Shown piece by piece: positions 55,301-64,000 of a DNA stretch of 64,000 bases. Under the pieces are notes generated by a model that was not told the DNA's origin, did not search any database, and saw only the letters and a program-made list of their open reading frames with translations. Position numbers and translations under genes: made by a program. Position 1 is the stretch's first letter. Every line of letters starts with the position of its first letter. The stretch is from the NCBI RefSeq assembly GCF_001039355.2, contig NW_019775526.1:57002-121001 (forward strand), written 5' to 3'. The stretch is from Lingula anatina (Eukaryota; Brachiopoda; Lingulata; Lingulida; Lingulidae).

Positions 55301-58300
55301 AATTCTGTTTCATTTACTTTAAACCCCAATAGCTTACCTTTTCTATTTTGTTTCCTTAAATCTAATAAAGTTCTGGGAATGTGTCTCCCATGGTAACTAG
55401 GCTAGGTCATTGCGGGCTAAAGAATGATTTTTAAGAGCAAGACCCTGCATTGAAACAGGTATACCTATGGCTTATGTTCTGACTCTTTGTGTGAATTTTT
55501 GTACAACAGTGGTAAGTTACTGCATTCCCATTTTATTGGAGTATTTCCTTCAATCCTTAAAACTTCAAGAAAAGTCAACGCTTTTGAGAGCTACTTTGTA
55601 TTACTTATAGACGAGCTGTCTATTAGTGCTTTTATGCATACAAAGTTATTCCCCCCAAAAATTATGAATCCATTTGAAGATTACTAGGTAAAACATTTAC
55701 ATGTCAAATAAAAGACTAACTTTTATGTTCAAGATAACTAAATTACCTTTCACAGTATTTATTATGGACAAAATCCTTTGACCTTCTACATGATGTATTT
55801 CAAGATGAAAATTATCTACAGAAAAAAAAATCATCGAAGATGAAAAGACACTTCTGCTACTAAAACCTAAAACCTTAATCATACAGTACCACTCAAAGAA
55901 ACAAGTCTTCTCAGTACATCATGCATTTTAGGTCTGGATTACCACAATTACATACAGATGATAAAATACTTTGACATAAAACGTAAAAATCAGTTTCATA
56001 ATGACGTTAGACTTTCTTGACAGATCAGTCACATACACTGAATTGAAAAGACAATACACAGAGATGGAGAAGTGTGCGTGCTTTTTTCCCTAAAATATGT
56101 ATGGCATGTTCACAAAATAGCTGACAATTATCATGTCTAATTAAGTAAATGGAATCTCAAAAAAGGAGTATTTAAAAATCTGGGCTTATTTAAATTGTAT
56201 GACTGGGAAGTTTGCACTAAGTAATGAGCCTCTGGACATTTACTTACAAATATTTACTTATTAGCAATTAATGATAATAAATATTAATATTTTTAAATTC
56301 CTTATACATATTTCATGTCATTAAAATAAAAAGAATAAGCATCTGAAACTTTACCCTCAGTTCCTCCAGTTATTGATTTTTACAACTGGATAAATAATGC
56401 CAAGTTGCTAATCTTGCTTCCTTATTTCCCAAGGGCATTAAAAACACTAACAATTTCTTCTTCTGATTTATTTTGCCTTCCCTTTTTATAATATCTGCTT
56501 ATGATGTCACATAAAAAATTCTTGGTTACCCTATCTTTTCATCTGTGACCAATTGACTTATTTTCAATTTAGGATAAAAGATTGTGAAAAGATTTGGTGT
56601 AATTCTCTTAAGTGGCATACATTAGCCATCAAAATTTAATGATTTCCCTCAGTTGTTATTTGTCTAATACTACATAAAATATTATGCTGCGCAGTGTTTT
56701 TTTAACTCAGGGATACAAATGAGTCACAAAAACTAAAACATTACCTGTCTAGGTCATTCAAAGCCAAAAATTACCTCATTTTAGGTACATTTTAGGGGTG
56801 GAAAATCAGTCAACTATTGTGCACAACCACTTGTAAATCATTTTAGAATGAAATCATCATCAGCTGAGTGAAGACAAAATTTAAAAAAAAATATTTGAAA
56901 ACTGTTCCCACAATGTTACCTTCTTTAACTTTTTACTTAAAAACCTTAACTTCATTATTTTAACATTCCAAATGTCTTAACAATATAAAGAAGAAAAAAA
57001 ACCTAAATACTAAGCTCCGTTAGGTTTGCTATAGCAAAGAAAAAATTTAATCACCATATTTCTAAGAATTTTTTTAACCTTTTGAGAATACACAAAACAT
57101 TTTTGAACCTTTTGAGAATACACAAAACATTTTAAAGGTGAAGTAATTCAAGCTTGCTTCATTTTTTGAAATATTTTCTAAAATCTACCCGTGCTGGGAA
57201 TTTAAAGCTGTTAAATGTCTCATTTTTCCTTATGCCAGATTTGAAAAAAAAAAAAAAAATGAACAAAACTCCTCCTATTTAAATTCAAAGCAAAGATACA
57301 ACAGTGGATTCCTACTGGACAACATTAATATTTGAACCTACCAAGGTTTTGCACTAACCAAATATTTCCAACAAACCACATGTTGTGATGAGGATAATCT
57401 TAATTTGACCCATCACTGTCCTGACAGTCTGGACTTGAGATTGGTCAGATAAATTCAAAATAAGCGTGTGCCTCTCTTAATTTTTCTCAGCATGACTTAC
57501 AGCCCGAGGCAAAACTTAGACACCATATAAAAGTCCTACTTAGTTTTGCATGTCGATGCTATGGTCCTTGCACGCAACTTTGACTTTCCATGACACACTT
57601 CAATTACATAAACAACAACGGGTGACGACTTCTGTTCACAGTAAGTTACAAGCTTCCCTTTATGTCTACACAACACAGCATGCAATAAATGTCTTTCAAG
57701 AAGAAAAATCTTAAAATATAAATTAATAAATTATAAACAAGATGAAAACAAAAAGTTTACTTCAATAAACTGTAGTACTTTAAAATACTTTCAGGCCCAT
57801 TGTTTTCTTTCTTTACATTTTCTCATCTATATGATTAAATAGAGATCTCCATAAAGCACAGGTTGTGCATCTGTGGAACAATGAGCAAGGAATGTATAAT
57901 TCTAATCTCTCTCTGTAAACTAATCCATAATAAATAGTGAAAACTGAAATAAGGCAGTAGATTACAAGTAACACAGAAAGAGTTGAAAAACTAGGCACCC
58001 TCTCAACTGAGAAGTTGCATAATGATACCATGAAAATTGCAAGTTATTCAGAATTATTTAAAATCCTATGTTAATCATCTTCAGTTCATTTGAAAAGCGA
58101 TAAAATAAGATTTCATTGTATTGAGAAATCATCTTTCTATAACAATTTTTTGTCCAGATCTTTTTGACATAAACTTTAATTAAAAACAAAGTAGATTTGT
58201 AAACATGTTGCCATAACTACTGGGGAAAGATCTGATATATTAAATCACTACATATACTAAATCTTAAAGATGTTTTCTTTTCACTCCTCCGTCGCCAACA

Positions 58301-61300
58301 TTCTTAACTGTGCACAGACATTTCTGCAAGTGTAATATACTGGTCTCCATTTTGACTGACCTTCATTTTGCTCACAATATCAAACAACCAGGCGCAACAA
58401 GCAACGTACATGCAAAAAAATCTGCTGGTATAATTTTTGCTAGAATCTCAGTTGCTGGTTATTAACAATTTAGAATAAACACCCTGTGCAAAGATATTAA
58501 TATTCAAGATCTTTGGTTCGGTAAAATACCACTAACACAAACCTTTTAAATGACGATTGTTTTCATAAAATCCATTTAGTTTATTTATGCGTTTCTACAA
58601 AACTTAGTTTATAGGTAATTAAAAGAAAAAGAAAGGTAAAAAAAAACAAAAAAAACTCAACACATTCCAATGCAACTCAATTTAGAAAAGACAAGCCCAA
58701 TTTTGGCAGTTCACAACAATAAAAACTAAATCATGACAATTAAAGTGTTTCTTCAGTCTCCACAAACAAAGAGTTCTATTGTTTTTGAATAATGAAGATA
58801 AGTTTTTCAAAACTGCAGAGAGAAGTCTGATTATTCAATCTGCTTATGCAAGAAATCCAAAGGATGAGAGGATACTTGCCTGTAATAGCTTACTTGATAA
58901 ATAGCCTATGCAAAATGCTCACCATTAGGAAAGGTTTTTCAGACAACATCTCTAAGGAATCTTGTTTTTCATGACTTCGAATAAAAATACACCTCCTTAA
59001 TGTGTTTTTCCACATAGGCCAGACCTGTTTGCAACACTGAAAATATCTTTGGAGCCTTCCACACAATAGAGCTGTTTAAATAATTAATAATGTTTCAACT
59101 TTCTCAGTGTGGTGGTGGGAATTTCATTTTAGATGTACACCCACAAATACATTTAACAGCAAATTTAGAATGAACTCTGTGAATTCAAATTCAGTTTAAA
59201 GCTGATTTTTATGTTATCTTTTAAGTGAAGTACTGATTCAAAAAAAAAAAACAAAAAAAAACAAGTTGATAAAAATCACTTATGTTTTACAAATGTACCC
59301 TTAAATATTGTGGTATTCTTGTTAAATAACCAATGCCTCTTTTTTTTTTTACTTCCATCACCAAGTGACACAATAATGATATGGTTGTCATTTGATAAGA
59401 AAAAAAATCTAATAAAAATTCATTTCTATTAATCAATAAACCAAGTAGTCATATTTCAAATGAACAAAAATATCTCAATTCTCATAATTTCAATTTCAAT
59501 TTCTCAAAAGTAATTTAAAATTCTAATATCTCTTATGTAAATAAACATGTGCACCAAAAATCTGATAAGTTGGCTTATTTCAAAAACAGCACAGTGGAGA
59601 GCATAAACTTAATAGTGTAATTGTAAAATTGTTGCAACAAACATCGATTCTGCTGTTCACACTTTTCCATTCATATTTCCTCAGGATTATAAGCTTAGCA
59701 GAAAGGTATAAAATTCTCAACAGGTGAAAACTAATGAAATCCCCTCTGTTAATCATTGTTCTTTCTCCCAAAACAATAAGTAAGCTAATAAGTAAGACCA
59801 AATTGGTTTCACTCTGGATTCCACAGGGTAATGGCCTTTATGCAGAAAAAAGTCCACACATATTGTTGCCAGGAACACACAATCAATTATTAAATGCTGA
59901 TTGTTAACTGGGAAAATGTTGCTGAACTTAAAAAGTGCTCAGTTTTAAAACTCCATACAGTTCAAACAATAACGGCAACAGTGATACAATAAAAGATGGA
60001 GCAATGAAACAAAGAACAAAAGGGGTACAGTTTATCTTTCAGGGGTAATGACTTGCAAAAGTTTTCACTTAGTGAAATATTTTAGTAATGAGATGTGAAT
60101 AGCAATGAAGCAGGACCCTATCATTATGTAAATAAATTTAATAATCTCCCCGACTCCAGTGAGTCCAGCTTTCCTACCTCTAGTACACAGGAACATAACA
60201 CTCCTTGTACACCACTTCTTTGGAACACCAAACACCTTGCACAAATTACTTGTGACTGTCACCTTTTAGCATTTTGAGCAATGTGTCTGGTTTTAAATGA
60301 GAGTTGAGATCCGCATATAAGTATATTCAAAAGCTTTTGTAGTGCAATTCATCACAAGTGACGATGAGAATGGAGTAAATCCATCATTGCAGATGACCCA
60401 GCTTCTAAGTCAAAAGCTGGAAAAATTATTTTTCAAAATTTTTTTTCAAAAAATAACAACAAAGCATTCTTTCTTAAGCTCGGGTGAAATTAATTTGTTT
60501 ACTAGGTACAAAACGCTAGTGTTCTAGCACACACCTGAGCATAACTTAGTGTCAAAACAAGTCTGGACAGACATCAAACATGGAGGCTAGCTGTCTATTT
60601 CACATCTCCAGTTTTCCTGATATAATCAGAGTATTACCAAGTGACATATTTATAATCATTTCTCTCTTTAGTTTACCTGCTTGATATTTAACTTGTATCT
60701 CAGAAAATTATATTTCAAAATCACAATGCAAATTTCTCCTGGTATCATTAGAAAGGAAAACTGCTGAATAATTCATAAAGCAAAAAGCTGACTAAGAGAG
60801 AGAAATCTGAGTTGCCTACAAGCATGACATCTGTCAGCATGACAATGAGATTCACTTAATCAAATCTATTTTCAATTTTGGTCTCTCATTTTCTAGAAAT
60901 CATACTTATTTTCTTGTCTTTTCTGATTCACTCCCTTTGCGACATATTTATGTTGTATTTCAAAAGGCCAACTGACAGTAAATATCCATACATAACAAAA
61001 TTGAACATATTGTAAATACAAACACAAAAAGCTGAAAATAGCTGCAAAATAATATAAATTTTAGAAATATTTTGTCAATCCTTTTACCTTACAAACCAAT
61101 CTATCATTTGTCATAACTTACATTTACAGGAGTAGTATTTTTTATCTTTTTCGTACAACTACCTTCATAGTAGATGACACATCCAGCTACAATGCAATCT
61201 GTAAAAAATGCTTTACCACAAATGAAAAAAAAAATACATATACGTCTGATGCCAAATTCATAAGAAGAAAAATGGTTGAGACCATTTAAAAACAACTTAG

Positions 61301-62447
61301 TTGACCCTATTACAAACATGAGAAGAAAAAAATGTTTTTTCAATGACATTTTGTATGGTTGTTTAAATATAGGGTCAACTCCAACTATAAAGATACATCC
61401 TCATTTAGTACACTTCATAAAGACCCATCGAGCTATTCCAAGTGTACAAATAGAAAAAAAAACAGGGTTAAAAAAGGAAATTAGAAGAACCCTTTCCTGA
61501 GGTAGGAAGTAATAGCAAACCCAAAGCCTAACTAAGTCATTTCTCTGAGATATTCCACTTTTTTTTTCTTTCAATATTGCACCTGCCAGGCTTCCCATTC
61601 ATTTCCCTCTTCAATACTTAAACATTAAATAATCACTATGCAGTTGATCTTGAGATCCCTGGCTTTTCTGCTTCAGGTTATACTATCACCAGAAGTCCTA
61701 GCAAAGTCAGAATCTGTGATGGGGGAATCCTGAAAAGGTATCTTCTGATCTCGAGGGTCAAAGTTATCACAGACAGTCTCTCTGCTGGAGACCCACTGTT
61801 TTCATGATAACCTCACTTAAAAGTGAAGCCTGTTGCATAATTGTTATTATCTTGGTTAAGGGGATTTTAAGTGTATCTATTCATGTAATGTCAGAATTCA
61901 CTACTATCAGGGTCTTTAAAAGATATCAGTGCATTTGTTCACTGAGGAGATTGTATCATGCATTGTATATTGATCATATCTGACTTGAAATAATTCAGGA
62001 ATTTTGCATAGATAGGAATCTAAAGATGCTGCAACTATGATGTAACATGCTACACATACAAATACATTTCTACTAGTAGATCAAATAATCAAGGTGCCTA
62101 GCCAATGCTCACATGCCTAACCTTAAATCTTGCTCCTAAATTGTAAAATTGTAATCTGTCACATGTACGATGCTGATCCGCTGATACATACTATATATAT
62201 ACTATATATACTGTATATATATATAGCATACACATATTCCTGTATCACAATGATGCATAAAAAATTCAAGGGATTCCTTGAATATAATGTTTATCACAGA
62301 TCTGAATATTGAAAAAATCAAAAATACTCTAATATTGCAGAAAAATTGAAATGGTCCCTATGGTCCCCTAAAGCTGCCTCGAGGTCTTAAAAGCAGCCTC
62401 AACACTCACCTCTTTACCGTTCGCCTCCTGCGTTTGGTAGCATACAT
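25092..62447 (-). CDS. AHR: Aryl hydrocarbon receptor, bHLH-PAS transcription factor (11 exons)
   Basis: Seen: exons 62447-62410, 53901-53714, 36887-36781, 35374-35285, 30688-30553, 28782-28709, 28413-28226, 27813-27707, 27085-26944, 26709-25441 and 25302-25092 join in one frame to 849 codons plus TGA. Order: basic region and HLH (about 25-75, [20 protein letters not shown]), PAS-A (about 110-240, [20 protein letters not shown]), PAS-B (about 255-360), then a long Tyr/Ser-rich C-terminal region. Known: AHR is held in the cytoplasm by HSP90, enters the nucleus, pairs with ARNT and binds GCGTG sites. The invertebrate orthologue (spineless, AHR-1) acts in neuronal and appendage development. Length (human 848) and the 11-exon layout agree with vertebrate AHR. 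The C-terminal region has no Gln-rich block like that of vertebrates. AHRR is less likely, because both PAS-A and a full PAS-B are present. Confidence 0.96.
25303..25440 (-). other. AHR intron 10 (138 bp), alternative stop inside donor
   Basis: If this intron is retained, exon 10 ends at once: CTG followed by TAA of GTAAGT. It also contains a CAA-type repeat at about 25361-25379. Confidence 0.75.
25441..26709 (-). CDS. AHR: AHR exon 10, C-terminal transactivation region
   Basis: 1269 nt, residues about 357-780. It starts [16 protein letters not shown], the conserved step out of PAS-B. Then come a basic stretch ([29 protein letters not shown]), YSPYSPISG and a Tyr-rich part with a KYGYDV repeat (about 540-570). 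The last third is Ser/Thr/Asn-rich. Known: this region in AHR carries activation functions. No Gln-rich segment is seen. Acceptor TTTACAG, donor GTAAGT. Confidence 0.93.
26075..26160 (-). repeat. AHR: Tyr-rich KYGYDV tandem repeat within AHR exon 10
   Basis: Codes [20 protein letters not shown] followed by [10 protein letters not shown]: four to five degenerate copies of a K-Y-G-x-D unit. The codons differ between units, so this is an old repeat, not slippage. Confidence 0.85.
26944..27085 (-). CDS. AHR: AHR exon 9, end of PAS-B
   Basis: Acceptor TTTTTAG, donor GTAAGT, phase 1 to 2. It encodes [38 protein letters not shown] and VLVTHRHLT. By alignment with human AHR (numbering from memory) V381 is kept and Q383 is His. 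Confidence 0.93.
27707..27813 (-). CDS. AHR: AHR exon 8, central PAS-B
   Basis: Acceptor GTATTAG, donor GTGAGT, phase 2 to 1. It encodes [20 protein letters not shown] then [15 protein letters not shown]. The GYT-EL-TR-GY-IH pattern is the PAS-B core of AHR. Confidence 0.94.
28226..28413 (-). CDS. AHR: AHR exon 7, PAS-A to PAS-B
   Basis: Acceptor ATTCACAG, donor GTGGCT, phase 0 to 2. It encodes [38 protein letters not shown] and [25 protein letters not shown] and SKHKMDLSP are AHR signatures. Confidence 0.94.
28709..28782 (-). CDS. AHR: AHR exon 6, end of PAS-A
   Basis: A 74-nt exon, acceptor TTTCCAG, donor GTAAGT, phase 1 to 0. It encodes [20 protein letters not shown] then SGFI. The motif [12 protein letters not shown] is shared by all AHRs. 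Confidence 0.94.
28783..30552 (-). other. AHR intron 5 (1.77 kb)
   Basis: AT-rich with no coding or RNA signal seen. A short perfect inverted element TTTAATTAAACTA lies at about 28807-28819. Confidence 0.6.
30553..30688 (-). CDS. AHR: AHR exon 5, PAS-A
   Basis: Acceptor TTTCCAG, donor GTAAAG, phase 0 to 1. It encodes [36 protein letters not shown] and LQELMLAG. The [14 protein letters not shown] block is diagnostic of AHR PAS-A. Confidence 0.95.
30689..35284 (-). other. AHR intron 4 (4.6 kb)
   Basis: AT-rich. It contains an oligo-T tract near 32371, a local direct repeat (TTTTGGTGAYATTTCAATTA) at about 32394 and 32438, and an oligo-A tract near 33245. No exon or mobile-element ends recognised. 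Confidence 0.6.
35285..35374 (-). CDS. AHR: AHR exon 4, PAS-A
   Basis: A 90-nt exon, phase 0 to 0, acceptor TATTTCAG, donor GTAAGA. It encodes [20 protein letters not shown] then [10 protein letters not shown], the start of PAS-A. Confidence 0.95.
35375..36780 (-). other. AHR intron 3 (1.4 kb)
   Basis: No feature recognised other than short AT and oligo-A tracts. Confidence 0.6.
36781..36887 (-). CDS. AHR: AHR exon 3, linker between bHLH and PAS-A
   Basis: Acceptor ATTCCAG, donor GTAAGA, phase 1 to 0. It encodes [20 protein letters not shown] then [15 protein letters not shown]. This linker is His-rich and poorly conserved, ending in the conserved GE-LQ step into PAS-A. Confidence 0.9.
36888..53713 (-). 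other. AHR intron 2 (16.8 kb)
   Basis: The largest intron in the window. No exon with consistent phase, RNA gene or transposon ORF was recognised. Less AT-rich islands that lack simple repeats lie at about 37640-38100, 41160-41570, 42340-42560 and 51750-52140, and are candidates for regulatory elements. Oligo-A and oligo-T tracts are frequent. Confidence 0.6.
53714..53901 (-). CDS. AHR: AHR exon 2, basic helix-loop-helix
   Basis: Acceptor AAATTTCAG, donor GTAAAA, phase 2 to 1. It encodes [20 protein letters not shown] then [20 protein letters not shown] and [20 protein letters not shown]. The DNA-contact residues of the AHR basic region (Ser, His and Arg of SKRHR) are all present. Confidence 0.97.
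57076..57135. repeat. 30-bp tandem repeat, two copies
   Basis: The unit beginning AACCTTTTGAGAATACACAA occurs twice head to tail with period 30, inside AHR intron 1. Confidence 0.9.
62189..62225. repeat. TA-rich simple repeat
   Basis: Imperfect TA dinucleotide tract in AHR intron 1, close to exon 1. Confidence 0.8.
62410..62447 (-). CDS. AHR: AHR exon 1, N terminus
   Basis: Encodes [12 protein letters not shown] with donor GTGAGT and phase 2, matching exon 2. The start is chosen because invertebrate AHRs begin with a similar MYASKRR-like motif and the ATG has A at -3. An in-frame upstream ATG at 62477-62475 would add MVENGWVHQT. The next in-frame triplet upstream of that frame that stops it is a TGA near 62525. 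Confidence 0.87.
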
Positions 62448-62477
62448 GGTCTGATGTACCCAACCGTTCTCGACCAT
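62448..62477 (-). CDS. AHR: Possible AHR N-terminal extension (10 residues)
   Basis: ATG at 62477 is in frame with the MYATKRRRR start and is the first ATG after an in-frame stop. Its context (TGCATGG) has T at -3 and G at +4. Leaky scanning to the second ATG is plausible. Confidence 0.4.
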
Positions 62478-62579
62478 GCAATCGAAATGGTTGCAGTGCT
62501 TGTCCTCTGTTCTGCGCCCAGTTCAATACTCCAGGTTTGGCCTAAGTTGTAAAGAAGTATGCAAATCAATGCGCAAAAT

Positions 62580-62605
62580 CTCCCGTCAAGGACGACGAAC
62601 GGGAG
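62580..62605 (-). other. Short stem-loop in AHR 5' leader region
   Basis: CTCCCGT (62580-62586) is complementary to ACGGGAG (62599-62605), a 7-bp stem with a 12-nt loop. It lies about 100 nt upstream of the start codon. Whether it is transcribed depends on the unmapped start site. Confidence 0.4.
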
Positions 62606-62874
62606 TTTACCCTAGATACTTATAGAACTCAGCTGAAGACTGTGGGAGAGGTCACAGTAAGTACAGCGAGTCTTTGAGTAAGGAACTCTTTAACAAGTAA
62701 GTCTCATGCTACTAGTGAGCCATGCGGATACAGTCTTATCACGGTTTTAACCGGTCAACAGTGATGTCCACTTGTTGGACTGCACTCTCTCACACCACAT
62801 CTACAACACTGGCCAGTTTTAACAATCATCAACACAGCAGCTTTGACTTCTCTAGTGACAGTATGAACAGTTAA

Positions 62875-62902
62875 GCTCCTCCCCCTCTTTTTCTCAACCA
62901 AT
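62875..62902 (-). promoter_or_regulatory. AHR promoter boxes (candidate)
   Basis: A CCAAT box (CAACCAATCAC, CCAAT at 62898-62902) and a CT/GC-rich box (CTCCTCCCCCTC, 62876-62887) lie together 400-450 bp upstream of the start codon. No TATA box is evident. Position and clustering suggest the core promoter or a proximal element. Confidence 0.45.
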
Positions 62903-64000
62903 CACAGGGCAGAGCTCAGCATATTAACATGTCAGGTCCATAATGTTTGATTCTTGATAGTATTGTGGTGTTATGCTAGCCTCTGGCTACTGGCTTTATA
63001 CCTGTGTTTCATGTCCTATTATTATCTACTGATTATCCTCTGATCACAAGCAAACATAATGTATTGTCTGCAATCTGCTGGTTACACTATCTGTTACACC
63101 AGCATTGTTGTTTTATTTACATGGCTAATGTCCCATAACTGCTATTAGAGCACTGAATAAACACTGGAGTGTTTGAATTTATTTGATTTACACTTAATCC
63201 CCAATTGACTGGATAGAGATACTCATAGTGTACTCATCTTTCCTCGTTTAAGATCACAACCTTGTAGATCTGACTGGGTGGGTAAAAAGGGCTAAAAAAG
63301 GGTACACTTTCAGAGAAAAATAGTGCCAACATCACAACATGATAAGCACAAGAGTGGGATAATTTCATTAAAGAAAATCCAATATTATAAGGTGATATAA
63401 AATTACTTGTTTCTACACCAAACCCTGTGTTATTAGTCCCTGATAGCAGTCTATTAGCATTAGAAATAGGTGGAGGGAGCATTATGCGGTGAATGCACAT
63501 GTTTATGCAAGATCTGTCTGAAGATATCAAAGCATGGAGTCCTGGATCACTTTATCATACAGACTTTAGCAAATGGGTCAGAAAAGAAAAGATGTCTACA
63601 CTGAAAATAATTTTTGTAAATTTTTGATGGAGGAACTTATATTTTTGAAAATGCCCATGCTGTCATCATTTTCATCGTTATTGCAAAACACACCACTGAC
63701 TCTTTTTATTTCTTTCCTTTTAAGTATTATAGAATTTTTCTGCAAATTAATGCTATAATGATCTATTCCATATGTGCTTCCAATTTTCTTGTGCTATTGC
63801 AGTGAAATCTAATATATCAGCTTCATCACATAGGTTGCTGTATGTTTTTTTCTTTTATCTCCATTCAAAGGATTCAACCTAGAACTCCACTTATTTATCT
63901 TAAGATAAGGATAGGCATCTTGAAAATGCTGCCATCCATGCTGTTTATAATAGGTTCATTTTTTGGAGGTAATCCACCATAACAATCAAGGAGAATAGGT
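62903..64000. other. AHR 5' flank, no gene recognised
   Basis: About 1.1 kb upstream of the promoter-like boxes. Open frames at 63234-63530 (-) and 63573-63758 (+) show no domain, no family resemblance and no splice support. Confidence 0.55.

Larger units (their letters stand above)
53902..62409 (-). other. AHR intron 1 (8.5 kb)
   Basis: AT-rich. It contains a two-copy 30-bp tandem repeat at 57076-57135, oligo-A tracts near 57245, 59241 and 59341, and a TA-rich tract at 62189-62225. No coding or RNA gene recognised. Confidence 0.6.

Noticed and set aside
63234-63530. 98-codon antisense frame upstream of AHR
   Set aside because: No domain, no splice sites, no similarity I can name. Likely chance.

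Overview
The window is animal nuclear DNA: AT-rich, with genes broken into many short exons by GT-AG introns. It holds two protein-coding genes in tail-to-tail (convergent) order. The left gene, on the + strand (205-14758), is the 3' portion of SPAG17 (PF6), a large scaffold of the ciliary central pair. I assign 21 exons whose phases all agree. The right gene, on the - strand (62447 or 62477 down to 25092), is a complete aryl hydrocarbon receptor (AHR, spineless class) of 11 exons and 849 residues, or 859 from an upstream in-frame ATG. All ten of its junction phases also agree. A motile-cilium gene, an AHR with the invertebrate-style start MYATKRRRR, high allelic variation and frequent TACATGTA-type palindromes suggest a marine invertebrate, perhaps a mollusc or other lophotrochozoan. 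That taxon is inference only.

Layout. 1-204: intron sequence of SPAG17 with an (AG)n tract. 205-13597: SPAG17 exons 1-20, interrupted by a 1.6 kb near-perfect head-to-tail duplication (5193-6801 and 6803-8403) joined by a single N. 13598-14621: a probable minor-spliceosome (U12-type, AT-AC) intron. 14622-14758: the true last SPAG17 exon. 14348-24031: a second duplicated block, with copy A 14348-18052, one N, copy B 18057-22099, a 315-N gap, and copy C 22415-24031, which repeats the last 1.6 kb of B. Both blocks look like unmerged alleles or overlapping contigs, not biological gene duplications. 24032-25091: short intergenic/3' flank. 25092-62477: AHR, with introns of 8.5 kb (intron 1), 16.8 kb (intron 2) and 4.6 kb (intron 4). 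62478-64000: AHR 5' flank with CCAAT and CT/GC-rich promoter-like boxes.

The most notable biology is the last SPAG17 intron. It has an exact U12 AT-AC donor (ATATCCTTT), a U12 branch site and a TCAC acceptor. The exon it leads to keeps an open frame in both assembled copies, with three silent differences and no amino-acid change. A conventional reading would run into a stop at 13639 and lose the last 45 residues. In AHR, several residues that line the dioxin-binding pocket of vertebrate AHR PAS-B are replaced. The two genes have unrelated roles (ciliary motility and a bHLH-PAS transcription factor), and no functional link is implied by their adjacency.
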